A stretch of DNA of 64,000 bases, from assembly GCA_003219695.1 (NCBI GenBank), contig QHQA01000007.1, positions 18,294 to 82,293 on the forward strand. Reading direction: 5' to 3'. Shown here one piece after another: positions 51,486 through 60,200 of this stretch; positions within the stretch are counted from its first letter, which is position 1, and every line of letters starts with the position of its first letter. The stretch is from Verrucomicrobiota bacterium. Its GTDB lineage: Bacteria; Verrucomicrobiota; Verrucomicrobiia; Chthoniobacterales; UBA10450. A program made the position numbers and the translations under genes. The notes beneath the pieces are model-generated. The model saw only the letters and a list, made by a program, of their open reading frames with translations. It searched no databases and was not told where the DNA came from.

Positions 51486-52544
51486 ATGATGCGCACGATC
51501 ATTGTCACAGGTTCTGCGGGTCTGATCGGATCGGAGACCGTGAGGCGCTTCGCAAACGAAGGGGCGCGCGTCATCGGAATGGATAACGACATGCGCGCGG
51601 AATTTTTCGGCACCGAAGCTTCCACGAAAAGAACGCGCGACGATTTAATCGCGAACGTTGGCGGTTACGAACATCACGACATGGATATTCGAGACGCCGC
51701 TGCGGTGATGGACCTGTTCAAACAGTATCGCGGCGCGATCGAAGCGATCGTGCACACCGCCTCGCAACCGTCACACGACTGGGCCGCTCGCGATCCGCAA
51801 ACCGATTTCACCGTAAACGCCAACGGCACGCTGAATCTGCTCGAAGCCGCGCGAAAGTTTTCTCCCGAAGCGCCGTTCATTTTTACTTCCACCAACAAAG
51901 TCTATGGCGACACGCCGAATCGTTTGCCGCTCCGCGAACTGGAGAAACGCTGGGAAATCGAGCCAGGCCACGAATACGAGCCGGGCATCTCGGAAACGAT
52001 GAGCATTGATTACACGAAACATTCGCTCTTTGGCGCGTCCAAGGCCGCCGCGGACATTCTCGTTCAGGAATACGGGCGCTATTTCGGAATGCCCACAGTC
52101 TCTTTCCGTGGCGGTTGTCTGACGGGGCCTGCACACGCGGGGACCGAGCTACACGGTTTCCTTTCTTATCTGATGATTTGCGCCGTCAGCGGCAGGCGTT
52201 ACCGCGTCTTTGGTTACAAAGGCAAACAGGTGCGCGACAACATCCACAGTTTCGACCTCGTCGAAGCGTTCGCGGAATTTATTCGGGCGCCGCGCGCCGG
52301 CGCTGTCTATAACATCGGCGGCAGCCGGCACAGCAACTGTTCCATGCTCGAAGCCATCGAGATGTGTGAGGAAATCAGCGGCAAAAAAATAAACTGGACC
52401 TACGAGGAAACCCACCGCGTCGGCGACCACATCTGGTGGATCAGCGACGTGCGCAGGTTTCAAGCGCATTATCCGAACTGGAAATTTCGCTACGGCATGC
52501 GCGAAATTCTCGACGAAATTCATCGCGCTGTCGCGGGATCGTGA
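51486..52544 (+). CDS. NAD-dependent epimerase/dehydratase (CDP-paratose/tyvelose epimerase-like) with Tyr-to-Phe change
   Basis: 352 residues, extended [41 protein letters not shown] binds [17 protein letters not shown] is the Ser/Thr region. The usual catalytic YxxxK reads [12 protein letters not shown]: the Lys is kept but Tyr is Phe. [20 protein letters not shown] and [12 protein letters not shown] match CDP-paratose 2-epimerase-like proteins. Similar LFGASK variants occur in a related environmental subgroup, from memory. Substrate unknown. The start (two adjacent ATGs, 51486 and 51489) follows a palindrome. Confidence 0.85.
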   Translation: MMRTIIVTGSAGLIGSETVRRFANEGARVIGMDNDMRAEFFGTEASTKRTRDDLIANVGGYEHHDMDIRDAAAVMDLFKQYRGAIEAIVHTASQPSHDWAARDPQTDFTVNANGTLNLLEAARKFSPEAPFIFTSTNKVYGDTPNRLPLRELEKRWEIEPGHEYEPGISETMSIDYTKHSLFGASKAAADILVQEYGRYFGMPTVSFRGGCLTGPAHAGTELHGFLSYLMICAVSGRRYRVFGYKGKQVRDNIHSFDLVEAFAEFIRAPRAGAVYNIGGSRHSNCSMLEAIEMCEEISGKKINWTYEETHRVGDHIWWISDVRRFQAHYPNWKFRYGMREILDEIHRAVAGS

Positions 52545-52858
52545 TTGGATAGCGCACTGCCCGCCCGTGTGCGGGCGTCTCGCGTGCTGGCCAAGACGTT
52601 GTGTCTGCTTAGCGCCAAAGGCGCTGTCTCATCTTAGCTTGGGGCACCGCCCCAGGAATCCTTCAATCGCGTGGATGTTTTCAATCCAATGGCACAGGTA
52701 ATGGTCGAACGCGTTCGGTGAAGTGAATCGCAGGCTACGGGTGAATGCTGCGCCTTTGGCGCGAATCACATACCTCGCATCACACGAGGATCCGGCGGCA
52801 ACCCTTCAACTGTTCAAGCGTTTAACCGCTAATCGTTAACCGTTAGCCGTCAGCGCTC
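52545..52858. other. Gene-free gap filled with palindromic and word repeats
   Basis: Contains GATAGCGCACTGCCC...GTCTCGCGTGCTGG (resembling the end at 17746), an AGCGCCAAAGGCGCT hairpin (52612-52626), CTTGGGGCACCGCCCCAGG (52639-52657), and GTTTAACCGCTAATCGTTAACCGTTAGCCG words (about 52817-52847). No ORF with protein-like character is seen. Confidence 0.6.
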
Positions 52859-53278
52859 TCAATACTCCTCCCCCTCATCCGGTCTCAGCGGCGCGACGCG
52901 ATCAACCACCGCGTACGCATGCAGCATCACTGCAGCGAGGTAAAAGAAAAACAGGCCCAGCCCCCATCCGGCAGAGGCGAATGCGGCCAGCACCACAAAG
53001 ATGCCCACAGGAATTGCGCCGGCCATCCAGAGAAAGCCCGCTAGGATATGTCCCTTGTAAATGTGTCCTAACCCCGGGATGATACTGAACAGAACCGCCA
53101 CTGCGTCGCTCGCTTTACCCTCGGCAGTTTGCGTCGCAGGGCGCGTCCAATCGCACTGGTCACAGCGTTCCGCGTCCTTTGGCAGGAGATGTCCGCAGTA
53201 TGGGCAGGGCATTTTATCTCCCGCGCTCGGTTCAGGCCGAGTTGCCGGCGCATCGGTGTACTCCACGTTCGTTGCCAT
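52859..53278 (-). CDS. Zinc-ribbon membrane protein
   Basis: 139 residues. A zinc ribbon (KMPCPYCGHLLPKDAERCDQCDW; CxxC...CxxC, about 24-44) precedes a linker and two or three membrane segments (VAVLFSIIPGLGHIYKGHILAGFLWM, GAIPVGIFVVLAAFASAGWGLGLFFFYLAAVMLHAYAVV). The PGLGHIYKGH turn is typical of TM2-like domain proteins. The family has no assigned function; a regulatory or scaffold role in the membrane is possible. Divergent from the Nif3 gene with a family A palindrome in the gap. Confidence 0.82.
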   Translation of the reverse strand: MATNVEYTDAPATRPEPSAGDKMPCPYCGHLLPKDAERCDQCDWTRPATQTAEGKASDAVAVLFSIIPGLGHIYKGHILAGFLWMAGAIPVGIFVVLAAFASAGWGLGLFFFYLAAVMLHAYAVVDRVAPLRPDEGEEY

Positions 53279-53323
53279 CGTTTCATCTGAAGGTCACAAG
53301 ACGCGCGGAATTCGTCAAGCTTT

Positions 53324-53350
53324 TGTAGGCCGTTCGCCGAGGCGAACGCC
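53324..53350. repeat. GTAGGCCGTTCGCCGAGGCGAACGCC palindrome
   Basis: A hairpin GTTCGCCGAGGCGAAC with a GTAGG end, a family A member, in the divergent gap between the zinc-ribbon protein and nif3. Confidence 0.65.
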
Positions 53351-53472
53351 AACCCGCAATCCCTGCGAAAATTTTCTTCCATAGCGGTACGGATTCGTGG
53401 ATGAAAAGCATTCCTTCTTCCTAATCCGTGCCATCCGCGTTATGCGTGGTTCATCAACCTTGAATATTTGGA

Positions 53473-54288
53473 ATGATATCGCTTTCTGAAATTGTCGCTT
53501 ACACGGACAAATATCTGCGCATCCGCGAGGTGGGCGACTGGGACAACGCGCTCAACGGTCTGCAAATTGAAAACTCAGGGCGCGTTACGCGGGTTGGCGC
53601 GGCGGTGGATGTTTCGACGCGCGTTTTCACCGAGGCCGCTAGGAAGAAGATCGATCTTTTGATCGTGCACCACGGCTTGTTCTGGCCCGGCTTGCAACCG
53701 GTGAGAAGCGCCTTGCGTAGGCAATTGCAAATCGCCTTTGCAAACGACATCGCGCTTTACAGCGCGCACCTCCCTCTGGATATCCATCGCAAGGTCGGCA
53801 ATAACGCAGAGCTTGCCCGCGCGCTTGGTCTGCCTCTTGGAGTGCGCGGACATGTCCGCGCTTTCAAAAGCGGCGACATGTCGCCGCAGTCCAAATCGGC
53901 GCGGCCGTTTCTGGAAGAAAAAGGCCAGCCGATCGGACTCAAAGTGGACGCGTCAATGCCGCGCAGCGAACTTGTTCGTAAATTGCGAATAGCATTGAAC
54001 GGCCCGGTAAAAGTTTTCGATTCCGGCCCGAAACGAACACGCCTGGTCGGCATTGTGACCGGTGGTGGTGGCTCGGAAATCTACCGGGTCGCACAGGAAA
54101 ACATCGATACCTTCATCACCGGCGAAGCGCCGCACTGGGCCGCCGTTGCCGCTGAAGAGCTCGGCATGAATCTTCTGCTTGGCGGCCATTACGCCACGGA
54201 AGTGTTCGGCGTAAAAGCGCTGGCCGCGCATTTGTCCAAACGATTCAAAATCCCGTGGACATTCATTAATCGCCCAACGGGATTGTAA
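53473..54288 (+). CDS. Nif3-like dinuclear metal-binding protein
   Basis: 271 residues, NIF3/YbgI family. DNALNGLQIENSG, VHHGLFWPGLQPV (His-His metal site), LPLDIHRKVGNNAELARALGL and the C-terminal GEAPHWAAVAAEELGMNLLLGGHYATEVFGV supply the metal ligands of the dinuclear centre. Members form toroidal hexamers; activity may be GTP cyclohydrolase-like or a metal chaperone. The middle segment HVRAFKSGDMSPQSKSARPF is encoded by two nested palindromes (53848-53892). It is otherwise of normal length. Confidence 0.92.
   Translation: MISLSEIVAYTDKYLRIREVGDWDNALNGLQIENSGRVTRVGAAVDVSTRVFTEAARKKIDLLIVHHGLFWPGLQPVRSALRRQLQIAFANDIALYSAHLPLDIHRKVGNNAELARALGLPLGVRGHVRAFKSGDMSPQSKSARPFLEEKGQPIGLKVDASMPRSELVRKLRIALNGPVKVFDSGPKRTRLVGIVTGGGGSEIYRVAQENIDTFITGEAPHWAAVAAEELGMNLLLGGHYATEVFGVKALAAHLSKRFKIPWTFINRPTGL
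53848..53892. repeat. Palindromes inside the nif3 gene
   Basis: GCGGACATGTCCGC and GCGGCGACATGTCGCCGC, joined by TTTCAAAA, are in frame within the Nif3 coding sequence. The word GGACATGTCC is related to GACAAATGTCCG at 45677. Confidence 0.7.
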
Positions 54289-54350
54289 GGGGAGGCGGAC
54301 GGAGGCCACCACGGATTACGCGGATTTGACGGATGTTGTAGCAACCGTGT

Positions 54351-54904
54351 TTAGCTGGCTCGCAAAAAAGAAGGATTTCGGAGCAGTTGGTTCAAGAGGA
54401 TGGTGAGTTTTCTGATGACCGCGACCAGGGTGACTTCGGGTGGTTTGTTGCGCTGACGCAGTTGCCGGTAAAAGCCGCGCAAGGTTGGGTTTGAGCGGAT
54501 GGCGCTGATGGCGGCCATGTGCAGGGCACGGCGTAATTTGGGGCGGCCGCCTGCGATATGGCGCCAGCTTCTACGCGCTCCGCTATCGTCGTCGTAGGGA
54601 GCCACGCCGACCAGAGCTGCTGTTTGGCGTCTGGAGAGTAAGCCGAGCTCTGGACAGAGAGCGACGCAGGTGACAGCGGTGATCAAGCCGACGCCTTTGA
54701 CTTGTTGCATGCGCTCTACTTTTTGCTTCAGCGCAGATTGTTCTTCCAAGATGGAGTCGATGCCAGCTTCAGTTGTGTGATGTGCCGCTGGAGCAGTTAA
54801 GTCAGGCGCGATCGAGTCTGCGCACGATGCTGCTCAGGTGCTGAGCCTTCTGTTGCCAGGCTGTCTTTACACACATCCACAGCAAAATAGATTTTTTCCG
54901 ACAT
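54351..54904 (-). pseudogene. Eroded IS110-family transposase
   Basis: The N-terminus at 54904 (MSEKIYFAVDVCKDSL) is the IS110 DEDD start, but it breaks after about 16 residues. A middle stretch (KAQHLSSIVRRLDRA, LLQRHITQL) is scattered over other frames. The C-terminal Transposase_20 domain is open at 54351-54749: VKGVGLITAVTCVALCPELG, RQTAALVGVAPYDDDSGARRSWRHIAGGRPKLRRALHMAA. Compared with an intact element of about 300-400 residues, most of the RuvC-like domain is missing. This is a dead insertion sequence. Its boundaries are not visible because IS110 lacks terminal inverted repeats. Confidence 0.85.
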
Positions 54905-55614
54905 AAAAATTGGATTTAACTCTGCCTTGTTCGTTGCGAGCTCGCGCCGCGGCGGCAAAACCGCGACGTGGCTCTGGCGACTGTTCGAGTTACCCAAATG
55001 GCATGCCAAGGATCCAGCTACACTCGGACTGCAAAGCGGTCCTTGGGCGTCTACGATCTCATCGCTGCCGGGGAGGGGCGGGAGTTAACTTCTCGCTACT
55101 CAGCCCTCGAGCAGAGCGACCGCACCCACGGCCCATCCACCCAAGCAAGCCAACACTACACCAACCCGAATAAACAAGGGCGCCTGCCGCGGCGGATGCC
55201 ACGGTCATTTGATCGGCGTTTCACAGAAACGCCCTACAATAACCGCCACAAATTTTGTAGAGCATCTGTGTCAGACGCCAATCCTCTGGTGGGATCAGCG
55301 AGATAGAAGGTAGAGCGGCGAGCGAGTTGGGAAAGGAGCAAGTTTCAAATCCGTGGTTTCTCAGGTTCGTGTCCATTGGGCTGCCACGCCATAACCGCCT
55401 GCTCCGCTGAAGCCGTGCGAAGGGATTGGCGAAGGCGGGACACCTTCGCCAACACGCGCGACGCGTATGTCCCTCTCCGAGAAAATGCGTGATTTTTTGC
55501 TTTACATTTAATTTGCGGCGAACGAAAAAACAGCGCGCGATGGGAAGCACCGATGCGCGAACGGCCTAACCAATTTACAGACGGATACTTCTTGACCTAC
55601 GCGATCCTTTCCTG
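54905..55614. other. Gene-free region after the IS110 remnant
   Basis: About 700 bases with no convincing ORF. It contains GGCGTTTCACAGAAACGCCCTACAA (about 55221-55245) and TTGTAGAGCATCTGTGTCAGACGCC (55255-55279), two family A-like hairpins in opposite orientation. The segment 55430-55610 directly upstream of the response regulator gene probably holds its promoter; a TTGACC at about 55591 could be a -35 box, but no clear -10 follows. Confidence 0.45.
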
Positions 55615-56391
55615 ATGGAGACGCCCAAAACACACGCCTCAGCGAAAATCTCGCCCGCACGACACATCGCGAAAAAGCGCGTCCTGGTGTTGGAAGAGCA
55701 CCCGCTGCTTCGCTACGGGATCGCAGATTGCCTCAATTCGCAGCCGGACTTGATGGTGTGCGGCGAAACCGACTGCATGCGGGATGCGCGCCATAAGATC
55801 GCTGAGTGCAAACCGCATTTGCTGCTCACTGCGCTGCGGCTCGGGCCCGGCGACAGCTTGGAATTTGTTAAGTGCCTCAAGAAAGAACGGCCTGCTCTGC
55901 TGGTCCTGGTGTATTCGGCCTTTGAGGAAATCCTGTTTGCAGAGCGCGCCCTCCGCGCGGGCGCGGATGGGTACGTGATGAAAAAAGCGCCCAAGGAAGA
56001 ATTGCTGACCGCCATTCACGAAATCTTAAGCGGCAACATTTACGTCAGCCGCGAGGTGGCCCTACGCGCGTTCAAGAGATCGCTCGAGGCGCGCTCTGCT
56101 GAGTACCATTCGCCCCGCGCTTCCGGTGCAATTGAAAATCTGTCCGATCGCGAGATGCACATCTTCCATTTGCTTGGCTCGGGACTCGCCAACAAACAAA
56201 TCGCGCATTCGCTCAATCTGAGTGTGAAAACGATTGAGAGCCATCGCGAGAACATCAAACACAAGCTCGGCCTTGGCAGCGGCCGGGAGCTGGTCGCCCG
56301 CGCCACCAAATACATGGAGGAAACTTTTTTGCCGCCCAAGCCAATCATTGGCGGGAGCAAAAAGAAGGTGGTCCGTTTCCCCGCGGCGTGA
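55615..56391 (+). CDS. NarL/LuxR-type response regulator lacking the phospho-acceptor Asp
   Basis: 258 residues. The receiver (about 20-140) keeps the acidic pair (VLVLEEHPLLRYG) and the switch Lys (GADGYVMKKAPKEEL), but the phosphorylation site reads LLLTALRLGPGDS, with Ala where Asp should be. The LuxR HTH (about 175-235) is complete: LSDREMHIFHLLGSGLANKQIAHSLNLSVKTIESHRENIKHKL. It is probably a phosphorylation-independent DNA-binding regulator. A short basic tail (GGSKKKVVRF) follows. It is upstream of the giant surface protein gene in the same direction with an 840-base gap. No histidine kinase is adjacent. Confidence 0.9.
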   Translation: METPKTHASAKISPARHIAKKRVLVLEEHPLLRYGIADCLNSQPDLMVCGETDCMRDARHKIAECKPHLLLTALRLGPGDSLEFVKCLKKERPALLVLVYSAFEEILFAERALRAGADGYVMKKAPKEELLTAIHEILSGNIYVSREVALRAFKRSLEARSAEYHSPRASGAIENLSDREMHIFHLLGSGLANKQIAHSLNLSVKTIESHRENIKHKLGLGSGRELVARATKYMEETFLPPKPIIGGSKKKVVRFPAA

Positions 56392-56584
56392 GGAGGCGGA
56401 GCCTCGGGTGGGGTGGCCGAAGGGTTAAAGGGTTGAAGGGCGACCACGGATTTTGCGGATAAGAATTTGGAGTGCGGCGACTGTCGCCGCACTCCATAAC
56501 CCTTCAACATTTCAACTCCGGAGAAGCCCACCTAGGGACCTTTTTCCGACAACAAAGCCGACCTGTTCACCGCTGTTCACACCA

Positions 56585-56596
56585 TCCCCTAGGGGA
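56585..56596. promoter_or_regulatory. Candidate operator palindrome TCCCCTAGGGGA
   Basis: A perfect 12-bp palindrome with a weaker partner (ACCTAGGGA) 55 bases upstream, located between the pseudo-receiver LuxR-type regulator and the giant gene. Assignment as a binding site is inference from position and symmetry only. Confidence 0.3.
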
Positions 56597-57136
56597 ATTC
56601 CCGCCAAAAAAATCAGGAGATACTCCCTACCAAAAACGTCGATTTCTTCTTCGTGAGCGGTCCTAGACTAACGAGACTCCGCACCAATTTATAACCCATG
56701 GGACCCGAGCTAGGCAGGCAATTTGGTCGAATTTTTGGCAGAAACAGAAATTTCTTCGGAACTTCGCCCAGCCATTTCCGGATAGGAAGGTGAGAATGTA
56801 TATCGCGATGCCCCCCAGAGCGGTGCCCGATAGCGCTTCCTCGCACCGGGCGCCAGATCTTATGCTGTGCCGCCTTCTCCTTCTCCTACCGAGGTCAACG
56901 CGCACACCGCGCTCGAGCGCGGCTAGTGACGAAGAGGTGGAACCGCAGTCGCGGCCACCCCGGCGCTGCAGTGTAATCAATTCCCCAACACCCCCAGGCC
57001 CCCCACAACGATCTTTCAGACGCAGACCCAACATTGTAGGGCGTCTGTGTCAGACGCCGCGCAAGCAAGCCTAACCAATCGATAGCAGATCCCTCCCCCC
57101 AGACACCCCTCAGATAGCAACTCCCCAGTAACCCCC

Positions 57137-57220
57137 CAGACAAGCCTCCTCGCAAAGCAGGTCCAGTGGGACCGTCTTACCGCTACGCCCCAGGAACCCC
57201 CAGACAAGCCTCATCGCAAA
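57137..57220. repeat. Direct repeat CAGACAAGCCTC(C/A)TCGCAAAG
   Basis: Two copies of about 20 bases, each preceded by a C run, start 64 bases apart; the second ends about 14 bases before the giant gene's ATG. The function is unknown; they could be sites for a regulator or a trace of local duplication. Confidence 0.6.
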
Positions 57221-57233
57221 GAAAACCCTCAAA

Positions 57234-60200
57234 ATGCAAACAACTCCGAAAACAAACAAAACCGTCAGGCAATTATTCGCGTTTCTAGCCGCCGGCGCCA
57301 CGCTGGCGATAGGAACACTGGTAGTCGCCTCAACTTCGCATCAGGTCGAGCAGCTCGATTCGCTCGTTGTTCCGCGCACAGCTCACGTCGCGACCGCGCT
57401 CTCCGATGGCCGCGTGCTGATCACCGGCGGACGCGACAGCGCCGGGAACCTCGTTGCCCTCTCCGAAATTTTCGATCCGGAAACGCAAACCTCCATTGCC
57501 AGCGCAACGCTCACCACCGCGCGCGTGGATCACACCGCCACAGTGCTGGCTGACGGCCGCGTGCTGGTCGCCGGCGGCACAGGCGATAGCGGGCCATTAA
57601 CGTCCGCGGAAATTTTCGATCCCGCAAATCCTGATCTCGGATTCCAAGTCGTCGCTTCACCCATGACCGCGGCGCGTACGCATCAGACTGCTACGTTGCT
57701 GAACAACGGCACCGTCCTCATCGCCGGGGGTGAAACCGGTGGCACCGCGGAAATTTTTGATCCGACCACGCAATCGTTTACCCCGACGCTTTGGAACCTG
57801 AGCCTAGCACGCAGCGGTCATACCGCCACTTTGTTTACCGACGACAGCGTGTTGCTCGCCGGTGGTAACACCGCTTCGATGGAGATGTTCACTCCGCTTG
57901 ATCAACGGTTTACACTCGATCAGGCGACGTTGTCGGTCGTGCGCACCGGCCACTGGGCGTTCGAGCTGAGTGATACCCGACTGCTCCTGTTTCAGGGCGA
58001 CACAGGCAACAGCATAGACGAGTTCAATCCTACCACTGACACCATCACGCCCAAGGGCAGCCTGGATTTCCATGCGTCGAGCTCCTCGCTCCTAGCGAAC
58101 GGAAAAGTGCTCGTCCTCGGCACCGATGTAGCTGGGCTTTACAATCCGGACGCCGTTCCGCCAGCTCCCGATTTCACCGCGTTCGATGAAACGTCGGTAC
58201 CCGGCAGCAGCATCCTGCCCCGCAACGGCCAGAGCGCCGTCGAACTTCCCGGCGACAAGAAGATCCTGATCACCGGCGGCGTGGACGCCAACAACCTCCT
58301 GCTAGGCCAGGCGCTGTTTAACCCGGCTAAGATCTGGACCGACAAGGACGATTACCAGCCGGATGAGCCAGTGATACTGAGCGGGTCCGGCTGGAAATCG
58401 AGCGAAAACATTTACCTATACGCGGTTGATAACGAGACGGAGCAATGGACTTACGAGATGACTGTCCCGGCGGACGCAAACGGCGGGTTCGTTCTTGACC
58501 CGTACTTCATCGTCGAACTGCGCCACCTCGGCGTGCAGTTCCATGTGACTGCTCTCGGTGCCCAATCCACCATGCAAGCGGATGTTTACTTTACCGATGC
58601 GAGCAACATCACAGCAGCAACTGTAACAACAAAGGAATCGACTTGCACGACTACCACGACCACTTTTACGCAGGGCCAAACGGTTTGCGGGAATGTCAAT
58701 GTGACCGGCATAAGCGGCAGCGGCGGCGGGAACTTTTTCGTCGTTTGGTTCAACCCTTCTAATGTCATCGATCATGCGACAACCGAGACAGTACCTGCCA
58801 CGACTCCGACCTTGTTCAGCGATACTTTCAATACCACAGGTAAACCCACAGGAGCGTGGAGTGTACACGCGTGCAAGAACAATACTTGTAGCGGTGGTAA
58901 CGATGTCGCGAGCGCGCCGTTCACCCTGAACGCCTGCACTGCGCCCAGCGTCACGACGCAGCCAACCGGTCAGACAGTGACATACGGAGCGGCGAGCGCC
59001 AGCTTCACCGCAGCCGCCAGCGGCACACCAGCGCCCACTGTCCAGTGGCAGGTGAACACTGGCTCGGGCTTCACCAACATCGGAGGCGCAACCAGTACCA
59101 CTCTGAACATCAGCAATCCGACAGTGGCCAACAGCGGCTATCAATATCGGGCCGTGTTCACGAACTCGTGCGGGACGGCTACCTCCAACGCAGCCACGCT
59201 GACAGTCAACAAAGCCAATGCCACGGTCGTAGTCACGCCGTACAACGTGGCGTATGACGGCAACCCGCATACGGCGACCGTCACGTCGATTACCGGTGTA
59301 AATGGTGAGACGGGGGCGACCGTCGGCACCGTTACGCTGAACACCACGCACACGAGCGCCGGGACTTATAGTAGCGACACCTGGACTTTCACGGGCACCG
59401 CTAACTACAACAACATCGCCGCCACGACGATCACCGATATCATCGGCAAGGCGAACGCAACTGTGGTGGTCACGCCGTACACTGTCACCTACAACGGCCA
59501 GTCGCACACCGCCACTATCACGTCAATCACCGGCGTGAACGGCGAAACGGGGGCCACCGTCGGCACCGTTGACGTAAGCGGCACAACACACATCATTGCA
59601 GGGACCTACACCGACACCTGGACCTTCACGGGCACCGCGAACTACAACAATACAAGCGGCCAAGTCCCCGATACCATTAATGCCAAGCATATCACCGGCA
59701 GTTTCACGGCCGGCAACAAGTTGTATGACGGCGATAACTCGGCGACGGTGCTGACGCGGTCACTGGTTGGTGTGGTCAGTCCGGACGTTGTCAACCTGAC
59801 GAACGGCACGGCGACTTTCGCCGACAAGAACGTGGGAATGGGCAAGGTAGTAACGCTCACAGGCGCGACGTTGAGCGGGGCCGATGCGCCCAACTACGTG
59901 CTGGACTCTGTGTCGACCACGACGGCGAACATTACTGCCAAGCACATCACGGGCAGTTTTACGGCGGACAACAAACAGTATGACGGCAACAACAGCGCGA
60001 CGGTGCTGACGCGGTCGCTGGTCGGAGCAATCAGCGGGGACGCGGTCAGCCTGGCGGGCGGCACGGCCACCTTCAGCGACAAGACCGTGGCCAACGGCAA
60101 GACGGTGACGCTGACGGGCGCGAGCCTGGCCGGGGCCGATGCCGGTAACTACGTGCTGGACTCTGTGGCGACGACCACCGCGAACATCACTGCCAAGCAC

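Larger units (their letters stand above)
56392..57233. other. Long leader region of the giant surface-protein gene
   Basis: No convincing ORF. Contains a TGGAGTGCGGCGACTGTCGC... hairpin (56468-56500), CCTAGG-centred palindromes at about 56531-56536 and 56585-56596, a TTGTAGGGCGTCTGTGTCAGACGCC family A hairpin (about 57032-57056), and C-rich sequence. A direct repeat of CAGACAAGCCTC-TCGCAAAG lies at 57137 and 57201. It probably holds the promoter and control sites of the giant gene. Confidence 0.5.
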
